In this document: positions 8,154-15,782 of the stretch, in pieces
Numbering within the stretch: the stretch's first letter is position 1
Layout: each line of letters opens with the position of its first letter
NCBI GenBank assembly: GCA_019429185.1
Contig: JAHYJH010000016.1
Span: 1 to 42,706 of the forward strand
Source: Vicingaceae bacterium
GTDB lineage: Bacteria; Bacteroidota; Bacteroidia; Flavobacteriales_E; Vicingaceae
Length of the DNA: 42,706 nt
Reading direction: 5' to 3'
Made by a program: the position numbers and the translations under genes
Notes under the pieces: generated by a model
The model's database searches: none
The model's input: the letters and a program-made list of their open reading frames with translations, nothing else
What the model was told of the DNA's origin: nothing

Positions 8154-8727
8154 ACGACACTAAAACTTTGTTCTCTATAAATCGTAGTAAATTGACTACT
8201 ATTCAGTTACTTATTTTTTTCTTTGCCACTCCACGTAGCATCAATACATTTTGAAAATAAGAAAGACATTGATAGATTACTCAAATTTTCACAGATTGAA
8301 AACCGCCAAAGGCTGTTATTTTGTGTAAAATTAAACAACACACAGACAGTAGCATCAATACCTATTTCTTAGTAAAAAAAATAAAAAAGAATTGATAAAT
8401 CTGTGAAGAACAAATTAGTGCAAACCTCTGTAATTTGTGGCATTAAGGGTCTGTAATGAAATAAACTATACATTTAGCCTTGCTCTTTTGCTCTTTGCCG
8501 GTACACTATCTCGCTCAAACATCCACTGGTTGTTTGCCGTGTTGAAAATACTCGCCATAGCGTTGCTATGTCTGTGTTTTTCGTCTTATTAGCAAACGAA
8601 ATAACTTCGCCTATTCTGTACACTTTATTTCATTACAGACCCTAAGTGTGGCAGAATAAATACAAAAAAATCTTTTGTATTTTAATCTAAAAATCTTACT
8701 ATCTTTATAACCTATAAAACAAGTAAC
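8154..8727. other. 574-base intergenic region with a MITE-like element
   Basis: No gene is seen. The region holds a short direct repeat (GTAGCATCAATAC near 8234 and again near 8349), words of the CTGTGAA/CTCTGTAA type, and the inverted-repeat element at 8447-8642, described separately. The promoter of the GH3 gene probably lies in its last 60 bases (TTTTG near 8675 and TATCTTTA near 8700). Confidence 0.5.
8447..8642. mobile_element. MITE-like non-autonomous element (196 bp)
   Basis: GGGTCTGTAATGAAATAAA at 8447-8465 is matched by its exact complement at 8624-8642, and similarity extends inward with a few mismatches. Both ends are flanked by TAA (8444-8446 and 8643-8645), which looks like a 3-bp target duplication. 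The outer sequence GTGGCATTAA | ... | TAAGTGTGGCA fits a single original site. The interior has no reading frame. Terminal inverted repeats plus TAA/TNA duplications recall small derivatives of IS5-type elements, but the parent element is not in the window. Confidence 0.6.
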
Positions 8728-10257
8728 ATGGAAATCATTAATTCGGTATTTTCTTGGCTAATTAAAAAGCGTATTCACCAAATAGAGCTTTTTAAGAAAT
8801 ATCCTATTGAAGTTCAAAACGAGTTGCTTCAAAAATTAGTTTACGAAGCTAGAAATACTGAATGGGGAATAAAACACGACTTCAAAAACATAAAAAACTA
8901 TACTAATTACATTGACAAAGTTCCATTGCAAAACTACGAAAGCCTGCAAGCACATATTTTAAGAATAAAACAAGGTGAGCAAAATGTGTTGTGGCACTCC
9001 GAAATAAAATGGTTTGCGAAATCATCGGGAACAACAACAGGGAAAAGTAAATTTATTCCTGTTAGCAAAGAATCGTTGGAAGATTGCCATTACAAAGGAG
9101 GTAAAGATTTGTTGGCTATTTATCATAACAACCATCCTGAAACCAAATTAATAGTAGGGAAAACATTAGTAGTTGGAGGTAGTAGCAAACTCAATTCATT
9201 TAGTGAAACCTCTTATTATGGTGATTTATCAGCCATTATCATGAAAAATTTTCCGTTTTGGGTGGAACAACGCAGGGTGCCAGAAATGGAAATAGCATTG
9301 ATGGAAAATTGGGATGAAAAAATTGAGAAAATGGCAAACTCCACTTCAAAAGAAGATGTATCAAATATTTCAGGAGTTCCTTCATGGACGCTGTTGTTGC
9401 TGAACCGAATTTTAGAAATTAACAAAACGGACAACCTATTGGATATTTGGCCAAATTTAGAGTTATATATGCACGGAGGAGTTAGCTTTTCGCCCTATCA
9501 AAAACAATTTGAAGCTATAATTCCATCCTCAAAAATGAATTATTACGAAAATTATAATGCTTCGGAAGGTTATTTTGGAATTCAGGATCAGCAAAAAAGC
9601 AATGAAATGCTCTTAATGCTCGATTATGGTATATTTTATGAATTTATTCCCATAGATTCCGATGGCTATCGGAACACAAATGAAGAACAACCAACAACCG
9701 TAACTTTAGAAAATGTTGAACTTAATAAAACATACGAAATAGTTATCTCTACCAACGCTGGGTTGTGGCGATATCGCTTAGGCGACACCATAAAATTTAC
9801 TAACTTAAATCCTTTTCGAATAAAAATTATTGGAAGAACCAAACAATTTATTAACGCATTTGGAGAGGAATTAATGGTTAATAATGCTGAAAATGCAATT
9901 ACAGAAGCCTGCAATAAAACACAAGCTGTTGTGAAAGATTACACGGTCGCTCCATTTTTTTTGGAAGGCAACAATGCTGGCAGACACCAATGGTTAATTG
10001 AATTTGAAAAAACACCAAATGATGTAGCGTTTTTTGGATATTTTTTAGATGAAGCATTAAAAAAACTCAATTCCGATTATGAAGCAAAGCGTTTTAACAA
10101 TATGGTTTTAGCTGAGCCAGAGATACTAATTTTAGAAAAAAACACGTTTTATCATTGGTTAAAAAGCAAGAATAAATTAGGAGGACAACATAAAGTGCCT
10201 CGTTTATCTAATGATAGAAAATTATTAGAAGAAATACTTAATTTGGCACGTGATTAG
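8728..10257 (+). CDS. GH3 auxin-responsive-promoter family protein (adenylate-forming)
   Basis: A 509-residue protein of the GH3 family, acyl-adenylate-forming enzymes that in plants join amino acids to carboxylic acids. Seen motifs are the ATP-binding loop SSGTTTGKSKFIPVS (residues 99-113), YENYNASEGYFGIQ (about 273-286), which supplies the adenylate-contacting segment, and AGLWRYRLGDTIKF (344-357), equivalent to the conserved YRxGD motif. The length is typical of bacterial members. The substrate of the bacterial enzymes is generally unknown and cannot be told here. No neighbour suggests a pathway. Confidence 0.9.
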   Translation: MEIINSVFSWLIKKRIHQIELFKKYPIEVQNELLQKLVYEARNTEWGIKHDFKNIKNYTNYIDKVPLQNYESLQAHILRIKQGEQNVLWHSEIKWFAKSSGTTTGKSKFIPVSKESLEDCHYKGGKDLLAIYHNNHPETKLIVGKTLVVGGSSKLNSFSETSYYGDLSAIIMKNFPFWVEQRRVPEMEIALMENWDEKIEKMANSTSKEDVSNISGVPSWTLLLLNRILEINKTDNLLDIWPNLELYMHGGVSFSPYQKQFEAIIPSSKMNYYENYNASEGYFGIQDQQKSNEMLLMLDYGIFYEFIPIDSDGYRNTNEEQPTTVTLENVELNKTYEIVISTNAGLWRYRLGDTIKFTNLNPFRIKIIGRTKQFINAFGEELMVNNAENAITEACNKTQAVVKDYTVAPFFLEGNNAGRHQWLIEFEKTPNDVAFFGYFLDEALKKLNSDYEAKRFNNMVLAEPEILILEKNTFYHWLKSKNKLGGQHKVPRLSNDRKLLEEILNLARD

Positions 10258-10296
10258 TTTAATTTGTTATTTATAATTTGCCATCGCACACCCTTA

Positions 10297-10353
10297 ATCC
10301 CTAAAGGGAGCCTGCCCACGTGGTGTCGAGCGTAGGTTCTCCCCTTTAGGGAT
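10297..10353. repeat. Intergenic palindrome (CCCTTTAGGG type)
   Basis: ATCCCTAAAGGGAG (10297-10310) pairs with CTCCCCTTTAGGGAT (10339-10353) with one bulged C, around a loop of 28 bases, and is followed by GC-rich CGGGGCGGGGG, unlike the surrounding AT-rich DNA. It sits between the GH3 gene and the next plus-strand gene. It looks like a dispersed palindromic repeat and could also help terminate GH3 transcription. Confidence 0.55.
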
Positions 10354-10421
10354 CGGGGCGGGGGTAGCGAGGGATTCAAATTTTAGGTTTTTTATACTGT
10401 TATGTTATTTATTATTAATTC

Positions 10422-11210
10422 ATGAAAAAATACATTATCATTCTTTTTTCTATTATTTCAGTAAACTTAGCGGCTCAATCGCAATTAGTAATGCCTTTTG
10501 CTGGAAAAAGTTTTACAACCGATCAATTTGGCTATTACTATGAAATAAGTGATGTTGAAATAAAAAAATATTCAAACAAAGGAAAACTACAATATACTTA
10601 CAGTAATAACTTGCTCGGAGAAATAACAAGTATAGATGTTTTTAATCCAATGAAAATTTTAGTCTATTTTAAAGAATTTACAAAAATAATTACCTTAGAT
10701 AACACCCTTTCTCCAACCTCATCCATAATTGATTTAACTACCTTAGATATTGATGAAACATCGTTGGTTTGTCGTTCTTATAATGATGGAATTTGGTATT
10801 ACAATCCCATTCGTTTTGAACTCATCAGAAAAAACAATGAACTAATAACCACCAACAAATCTGCGCAATTAGCTAATTTATTAAACAAAAATATTCAGCC
10901 CAATTTTTTAGTAGAATACAACAATCAAGTATATTTAAACGACCCGAAAGTTGGAATTTTGGTGTTCGATAACTTTGGAACATATATAAAAACGCTTCCT
11001 ATTTTTGGGTTAACGGAGTTTCAGGTAAAAGAAAAATACTTACTCTTTGTGAATGAAAAAAACGAAATAATGACTTATGATTTTTTTACCTTAGAAAATC
11101 TAACCTACAAAAAATCAACCGTTAAAGAGATTCATTCTGTTCGTATAGAACAAAATCATATTTATATAATCAACAAAAAGAATGAACTTTTTTTAGATAA
11201 GATTAATTAG
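10422..11210 (+). CDS. Exported protein of unknown function, beta-rich
   Basis: A 262-residue protein with a signal peptide (MKKYIIILFSIISVNLAAQS). The mature part is a chain of short beta segments (YYYEISDVEIKKYSNKGKLQ, YSNNLLGEITSIDVFNPMKI) that reads like an incomplete beta-propeller, and no catalytic motif was seen. The proteins this recalls in flavobacteria are annotated only as hypothetical. The TAG stop lies in the left border (TTAATTAGAGTCTGTCT) of the foldback repeat at 11209-11332, so the repeat may have supplied the stop codon. Confidence 0.65.
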   Translation: MKKYIIILFSIISVNLAAQSQLVMPFAGKSFTTDQFGYYYEISDVEIKKYSNKGKLQYTYSNNLLGEITSIDVFNPMKILVYFKEFTKIITLDNTLSPTSSIIDLTTLDIDETSLVCRSYNDGIWYYNPIRFELIRKNNELITTNKSAQLANLLNKNIQPNFLVEYNNQVYLNDPKVGILVFDNFGTYIKTLPIFGLTEFQVKEKYLLFVNEKNEIMTYDFFTLENLTYKKSTVKEIHSVRIEQNHIYIINKKNELFLDKIN

Positions 11211-11332
11211 AGTCTGTCTATAATGTCCGATTTCATCGTTTTTCTCGACCTTCAAATCAGTCATGTACGAAAGTACACTCCTGATTTTCAGTTCATCGAA
11301 ACCTCGAACTCGAACATTATAGTTCAGCCTCT
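11209..11332 (+). repeat. Foldback repeat, copy 1 (124 bp)
   Basis: The ends AGAGTCTGTCTATAATGTCC and ACATTATAGTTCAGCCTCT are imperfect inverted repeats. In the centre, TGTAC-GAAA-GTACA forms a hairpin inside an outer AAATCAG/CTGATTT stem, with an unpaired TCA/CTC internal loop. A second copy in opposite orientation lies at 26562-26686. No protein is encoded. It could be a small mobile element or a structured RNA. It starts at the stop codon of the upstream gene. Confidence 0.75.
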
Positions 11333-11467
11333 ATACTAAATGGACAAACACTAATTAATTCTTCATTTTATTCATAGTTTTAATAGGTTCATTCCTTCTA
11401 ACTAACAACAATAAAAGAAACAATTTTCGAATACTAACGTAATAAATTGATTTACAATTATTTTATT

Positions 11468-12352
11468 ATGATAAAACGTACTTTATTTTTTGGAAACAAA
11501 TGCTCGCTTACCACAAAAGATGAGCAGTTGGTTATTAAAACTGAATTAAGAGAAACTTCTGTTCCTATTGAAGATATTGGTTTTGTAGTTATCGAACATC
11601 AAGAAAGCTACTTATCAATACCTGCTCTTAATAAGCTATCGGAAAACAATGTTGCTGTAATTTTTTGCAATGCTAAACACATGCCGAATTCGATGTTGCT
11701 AAGCTTAAATTCACACCACATCCAACACGAAATTTTTAAAAATCAAATTGAAGCCAGTGAACCATTGAAAAAACAATTGTGGCAACAAACCATCAGAGCG
11801 AAAATTACTAATCAAGCTCATTTATTGGACAAAATCAATAAAACGCAACATCCTTTAAATTATTTAGCTACCAATGTTTTAAGTGGCGATACCGATAATC
11901 GAGAAGCTGTTGCTGCTGCTTATTATTGGAAAAATCTATTTGATTTTGATTTTAAACGTGAACGCTTTGGGGATTTTCCTAACTTATTTTTAAATTATGG
12001 CTATATCGTGCTGAGAGCTGCTGTTGCTCGTGCATTGTCTGGTAGTGGTTTGTTAAACACAATGGGAATCCATCACCGAAATAAATATAATGCCTTTTGC
12101 TTGGCTGACGATATTATGGAACCCTATCGTCCTTTGGTTGATGCGAAGGTTATAGCTATTATGGAAAAATATTCGGATAAAGAACTTACAACAGCCATTA
12201 AATCCGAACTGTTGAGTGTGCTTACCGAAACGGTATATTTTGATGATAAAGTCAGCCCCTTGATGGTTGCATTAACTACTACAACAAGTTCGCTGCAACA
12301 ATGTTTTTCGGGTTCAACTCGTAAACTAATTTATCCGAAATTATGGAACTAA
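11468..12352 (+). CDS. cas1: Type II CRISPR-associated endonuclease Cas1
   Basis: A 294-residue integrase subunit that inserts new spacers as a complex with Cas2. The type II N terminus MIKRTLFFGNKCSLTTKDEQ is intact. The metal-binding residues expected of Cas1 are present: Glu146 in NREAVAAAYYW, His202/His203 in MGIHHRNKYNAF, and Asp214/Asp215 in LADDIMEPYRPLVD. The start is taken as ATG 11468; an upstream in-frame TTG at 11447 would add seven residues outside the family pattern. The gene overlaps cas2 by 10 bases. No csn2 or cas4 is nearby, supporting subtype II-C. cas1 lies more than 7 kb from the cas9 start codon and points toward the array. Confidence 0.95.
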   Translation: MIKRTLFFGNKCSLTTKDEQLVIKTELRETSVPIEDIGFVVIEHQESYLSIPALNKLSENNVAVIFCNAKHMPNSMLLSLNSHHIQHEIFKNQIEASEPLKKQLWQQTIRAKITNQAHLLDKINKTQHPLNYLATNVLSGDTDNREAVAAAYYWKNLFDFDFKRERFGDFPNLFLNYGYIVLRAAVARALSGSGLLNTMGIHHRNKYNAFCLADDIMEPYRPLVDAKVIAIMEKYSDKELTTAIKSELLSVLTETVYFDDKVSPLMVALTTTTSSLQQCFSGSTRKLIYPKLWN

Positions 12353-12672
12353 ATGCTTACCGAATTATGTGGTTATTTGTTTTTTTTGATTTGCCTACCG
12401 AAACTAAAAAGGATAGAAAAAATGCTTCTGTTTTTAGGAAAAATTTATTGAAAAATGGTTTTACCATGATGCAATATTCTGTTTATATGCGACATTGTGC
12501 AAGTGGCGAAGCAGCTGACACACATGAAAAAAGAATTCAACGCATATTACCGCCTTTTGGCAAAGTGAGTATTTTGAGAATTACCGACAAACAATATGGA
12601 AACATTATGAATTTTTGGGGGAAATCTGCACAAGCAATTGAGCCAACTCCACTGCAATTGGAATTGTTTTAA
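12343..12672 (+). CDS. cas2: CRISPR-associated protein Cas2
   Basis: A 109-residue Cas2 with the ferredoxin-like fold signature: strand LFVFFDLP with Asp16, then KDRKNASVFRKNLLKNGFTM and YSVYMRHCAS. Cas2 is the dimeric bridge of the Cas1-Cas2 integrase, and its own nuclease activity is usually dispensable for adaptation. Translation starts inside the end of cas1 (ATGGAACTAA holds both the start and the cas1 stop), so the two are coupled. The array begins 170 bases downstream. Confidence 0.95.
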   Translation: MELNAYRIMWLFVFFDLPTETKKDRKNASVFRKNLLKNGFTMMQYSVYMRHCASGEAADTHEKRIQRILPPFGKVSILRITDKQYGNIMNFWGKSAQAIEPTPLQLELF

Positions 12673-12740
12673 AAAAAACTGTCTCTTCGAGTAGCGAGGC
12701 ACGAAAAACATATCGAGAAGTTGATGGTTTTACAGAAAAC

Positions 12741-12768
12741 AAAAAATGCCTCAATCAAGGCAATTTTA
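12741..12768 (-). terminator. Possible terminator between cas2 and the CRISPR array
   Basis: TGCCT (12747-12751) and AGGCA (12758-12762) form a short stem with a 6-base loop. On the minus strand it is followed by a run of six T and then GTTTT, so it could end the leftward CRISPR precursor transcript. On the plus strand a weaker T run (ATTTTA) could serve cas2. The stem is only 5 bp. Confidence 0.4.
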
Positions 12769-12842
12769 TCCTTAAAAGAAGCATTTTTTATATCCGATAT
12801 TCCCTATTAACTTTTTGACTATTAGAAGTTTTTGCAAGAACA

Positions 12843-13669
12843 AATATCGTGTTTCCTAATCTTTAATCAAACCACAACTGTTTTGCTGAGGATGTAGCCA
12901 ATTATCTAATATCGTGTTTCCTAATCTTTAATCAAACCACAACGAGGAAAGGTATTAATTGTTTTGAGTTCGCAATATCGTGTTTCCTAATCTTTAATCA
13001 AACCACAACCAATTAACCTTAATATTCTATAATAGTCTAAATATCGTGTTTCCTAATCTTTAATCAAACCACAACGATAGGTGTTAAATATTGTAACTGC
13101 TAAAAATATCGTGTTTCCTAATCTTTAATCAAACCACAACCTGACTTTGGCATTAGTGTTTTTAATGCTAAATATCGTGTTTCCTAATCTTTAATCAAAC
13201 CACAACGCAACTCTGCCAATTGTGCTGCTGTTATTGAATATCGTGTTTCCTAATCTTTAATCAAACCACAACTCACTTATCATTGCTATAGGAATGGAAA
13301 GAAATATCGTGTTTCCTAATCTTTAATCAAACCACAACATAGCGTAAATTTTATTTTTATGTCACTCAAATATCGTGTTTCCTAATCTTTAATCAAACCA
13401 CAACGCAATATTTGTGTTTGAAAACTTATAATATAATATCGTGTTTCCTAATCTTTAATCAAACCACAACAAATTGATTAAATTTAATTGGATCTTTTGG
13501 AATATCGTGTTTCCTAATCTTTAATCAAACCACAACACAGGCGACTTTAACGCTTTTGGCGTTCCTTAATATCGTGTTTCCTAATCTTTAATCAAACCAC
13601 AACTTCTTTCAATAACACTTTTTAAAGTATTCAAATATCGTGTTTCCTAATCTTTAATCAAACCACAAC
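12843..13669 (-). CRISPR. Type II-C CRISPR array: 13 repeats, 12 spacers
   Basis: Thirteen identical 36-bp repeats (plus strand AATATCGTGTTTCC...AATCAAACCACAAC) start at 12843, 12908, 12974, 13040, 13105, 13171, 13237, 13303, 13369, 13435, 13501, 13568 and 13634. They are separated by 12 spacers of 29-31 bases, mostly 30. No repeat at either end is degenerate. In crRNA sense the repeat is on the minus strand and begins GTTGTGGTTTG, the usual start of a type II repeat. Its first 24 bases are complementary to the anti-repeat of the tracrRNA at 19231-19253, which fixes the orientation. The array is therefore read leftward, against cas1-cas2. No spacer was seen to match elsewhere in the window by eye. 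Confidence 0.98.
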
Positions 13670-13833
13670 TAATTGTGGTGGAATAGTTAGTGTAATAAAG
13701 CTGTTGTCACCCGACCAACATAACTATCAACAAAATAGTGTTTTAGGGCGTGTTTAATTTCATTTTTTCTATCCTAATTTTAAATAAAACAAGGTGTATG
13801 TCAAAGAGCTTTTTTGCAAAAAGTATTGTAAAG

Positions 13834-14829
13834 TTACGCAGTTACAATTAAATTTACTATCAATTTTATCATCAATTCTTTTTCGTTGGGGTTACTTTGT
13901 GCTACCAGCAAAGCCAAAGCGGTTAATCCGTTGTCGTTTATTTTTAGTTCTCCGCTTTTTTTAAAGCGGTGTTTGTTTTTTTCTAAAAACCAAATAAACA
14001 AAAATGCTCCTATGCGTTTGTTTCCATCGCTAAACGGATGATTTTTGATGCAAAAATACAGCAAATGAGCCGCTTGTTCTTCAATACTTGGATATAAGTA
14101 TTGACTATCGAAAGTTTGTATAATGCTTAATAAAATTCCAGAAAAACTCTTGTCCTTTTCGTTGCCAAACAATTCTGTGGCTTCTTTTTTAGCTATCAAT
14201 TGTTTTTTTAGTTCGGTGATGGCTGGTTTTGCTTCGAGGTACTTTATTTCATAGGTAATTTCGTAACTTAACTTGCCTGTTGCTATAGCATTGCTATCGT
14301 ATTGATTGAGCAACACAAAGCTGTGGGTGTAGTTGGTAATAATATCGAGCAAACCTTTGGCTTCGTTTAATTTTAATTCATCATTTCCTGCTGTTTGTTT
14401 AATCAAATTAACAGCAACTTCTAACTGTTGCATATTTTTCGACAGTTCATTTAATCGCCTTTGGTTCAATGTATAACCTTGTACCAAATGCTCATTTAAA
14501 CGTTGGGTAGCCCATTGGCGGAATTGAGTACCGCGTTTAGAATTAACACGATATCCTACCGAAATTAGAGCCTCTAAATTAAAGTGTTTAATGTTTCTTG
14601 TTACTTCCCTCTTACCCTCTTTTTGAACTACCGAGAAAAACTCGGTTGTTGAACTTTCTTTTAATTCATCTTCTGCAAAAATATTTTTGAGATGAAGACC
14701 AATAGTATCTGTATCTTTTTCAAAAAGCTCAGCCATTTGTCTTTGATTCAGCCAAACACTATCATTTTCAAATAGAACTTTTACTTCAATTTTATTATCA
14801 ACTGACTGATATATTTCTATCTCATTCAT
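13834..14829 (-). CDS. RhuM-Fic/DOC fusion protein
   Basis: A 331-residue protein. Residues 1-115 are a RhuM/KilA-N-like domain (VWLNQRQMAELFEKDTDTIG, NLEALISVGYRVNSKRGTQF, RQWATQRLNEHLVQGYTLN). Residues about 145-331 are a Fic/DOC domain with the motif HPFSDGNKR (His264 to Arg272), closer to DOC (HxFxDxNKR) than to classical Fic (HPFxxGNGR). Fic proteins transfer AMP; DOC phosphorylates a translation factor. Which reaction applies here is unknown. No inhibitory (S/T)xxxE(G/N) antitoxin partner was identified. It stands between the array and cas9, an unusual place, and its 3' end lies 165 bases from the last repeat. Confidence 0.85.
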   Translation of the reverse strand: MNEIEIYQSVDNKIEVKVLFENDSVWLNQRQMAELFEKDTDTIGLHLKNIFAEDELKESSTTEFFSVVQKEGKREVTRNIKHFNLEALISVGYRVNSKRGTQFRQWATQRLNEHLVQGYTLNQRRLNELSKNMQQLEVAVNLIKQTAGNDELKLNEAKGLLDIITNYTHSFVLLNQYDSNAIATGKLSYEITYEIKYLEAKPAITELKKQLIAKKEATELFGNEKDKSFSGILLSIIQTFDSQYLYPSIEEQAAHLLYFCIKNHPFSDGNKRIGAFLFIWFLEKNKHRFKKSGELKINDNGLTALALLVAQSNPNEKELMIKLIVNLIVTA

Positions 14830-14830
14830 T

Positions 14831-15181
14831 TTATGTGGTAAATTTAAAATTTAAATAACAATCATTAAATCCTTGTGTAGCCCATTGGCGAAAGGCTGTT
14901 CCTTGCTTAGATTTTACCCGATAACCAACAGAAATAATCACATCAAGGTTATAAAACACTACTGGTTTGTCAGAATTTGCAATGTGTATTTTTTGCACAT
15001 TGCTTTTTTCTTTAAGCTCTCCTTCTTTAAAAATGTTATTAATATGCTTGGTTATGACTGTCCTGTCACGCTGAAATAAATCTGTTATTTGACTTTGGTT
15101 TAGCCAAACAGTTTCACCATCAAACTGAACGTCTATAGCAGTTTGTTCATCAGGTGTTTTGTATATTACAATTTCATTCAT
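14831..15181 (-). pseudogene. Truncated RhuM-like gene (N-terminal domain only)
   Basis: About 116 residues beginning MNEIVIYKTPDEQTAIDVQF (an upstream in-frame ATG at 15193 would add four). The sequence is clearly paralogous to the next gene, MNEIEIYQ..., with shared VWLNQ, ISVGYRVKSKQGTAFRQWATQ and similar spacing. Homology stops right after RQWATQGFN, and the frame ends CYLNFKFTT one base before the start codon of the RhuM-Fic gene. The C-terminal two thirds of a RhuM-type protein are missing. A deletion between tandem paralogues is the simplest explanation. The remaining domain could still be expressed and bind DNA. Confidence 0.65.
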
Positions 15182-15317
15182 CTTATGCTGCAAGTTTTCT
15201 TATTCATCAACTGTTTTTTTAAATGTTGTATGCCCATTGTAAAATCAGATACTTATTCTTACTATATTGGATAAAACAAAAAGATTATGGCTTGTTTTTC
15301 AGTGCTTTATGTGTTTT

Positions 15318-15782
15318 TTAATAGCCATTTCTATATACATCATTGGCATCGTCTGCAGGTTTGGTAAGCAATTCTGGTATGAGTGCTTTTTGCGTTTGCA
15401 CCACAATTTCGGCAAAGATTTCTACACTCAGCCCCAAATAAAAATCAGCGGGGTTGATGTGTGTTACAAACGCTTTGAGTTGCACACCTTGGTCTAAAAG
15501 GTTAGCCAACACAATGTTTTCATAAGCCGTGAGGTAGCCCAATTTTGCTTCTCCATAACAGACCTCCACTGCAAAACGGTCGTATTTATTGTCGGCTTCT
15601 CGTTTCAAAACAAGCAAATCGCCTGCTTTGATGTTGTTTTTGAGTTTACCAAAACGATAGTGTTGCAAACCCTTTACATAGTTTTCATAAATTTTAACAG
15701 GCTGCTGCACCAACCCCATTTTAGGGATAATCAGCCCGGTGCTGCCCAACCCAAAGGCTTTTAAAAATTCGGTGCGGTTCAT
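15318..15782 (-). CDS. HIRAN-domain protein coupled to cas9
   Basis: A 154-residue protein. Residues about 40-125 form a HIRAN domain, with AGDLLVLKREADNKYDRFAV and LGYLTAYENIVLANLLDQG matching the family pattern (L.RE..N.yD..AV.V...GYl). HIRAN domains bind DNA ends in HLTF/Rad5-type helicases; free-standing bacterial versions are poorly studied. The N terminus, MNRTEFLKAFGLGSTGLIIP, resembles a Tat signal (xRxxFLK plus hydrophobic Gly-rich stretch) but has a single Arg. The start codon overlaps the cas9 stop (ATGA, 15779-15782), so translation should be coupled to cas9. A link to CRISPR function is inference; the protein could instead be an exported housekeeping protein that drifted next to cas9. 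Confidence 0.8.
   Translation of the reverse strand: MNRTEFLKAFGLGSTGLIIPKMGLVQQPVKIYENYVKGLQHYRFGKLKNNIKAGDLLVLKREADNKYDRFAVEVCYGEAKLGYLTAYENIVLANLLDQGVQLKAFVTHINPADFYLGLSVEIFAEIVVQTQKALIPELLTKPADDANDVYRNGY

Noticed and set aside
11447-11467. Upstream TTG start for cas1
   Set aside because: The extra MIYNYFI is not part of the Cas1 family, and ATG 11468 begins the conserved IKRTLFFGN segment.
12843-13669. Self-targeting spacers against this window
   Set aside because: Reading the 12 spacers against the window by eye gave no convincing match. The rest of the genome could not be searched.
15267-15497. Plus-strand 76-codon frame between the RhuM remnant and the HIRAN gene
   Set aside because: It lies mostly antisense to the HIRAN coding region and has no recognisable features.
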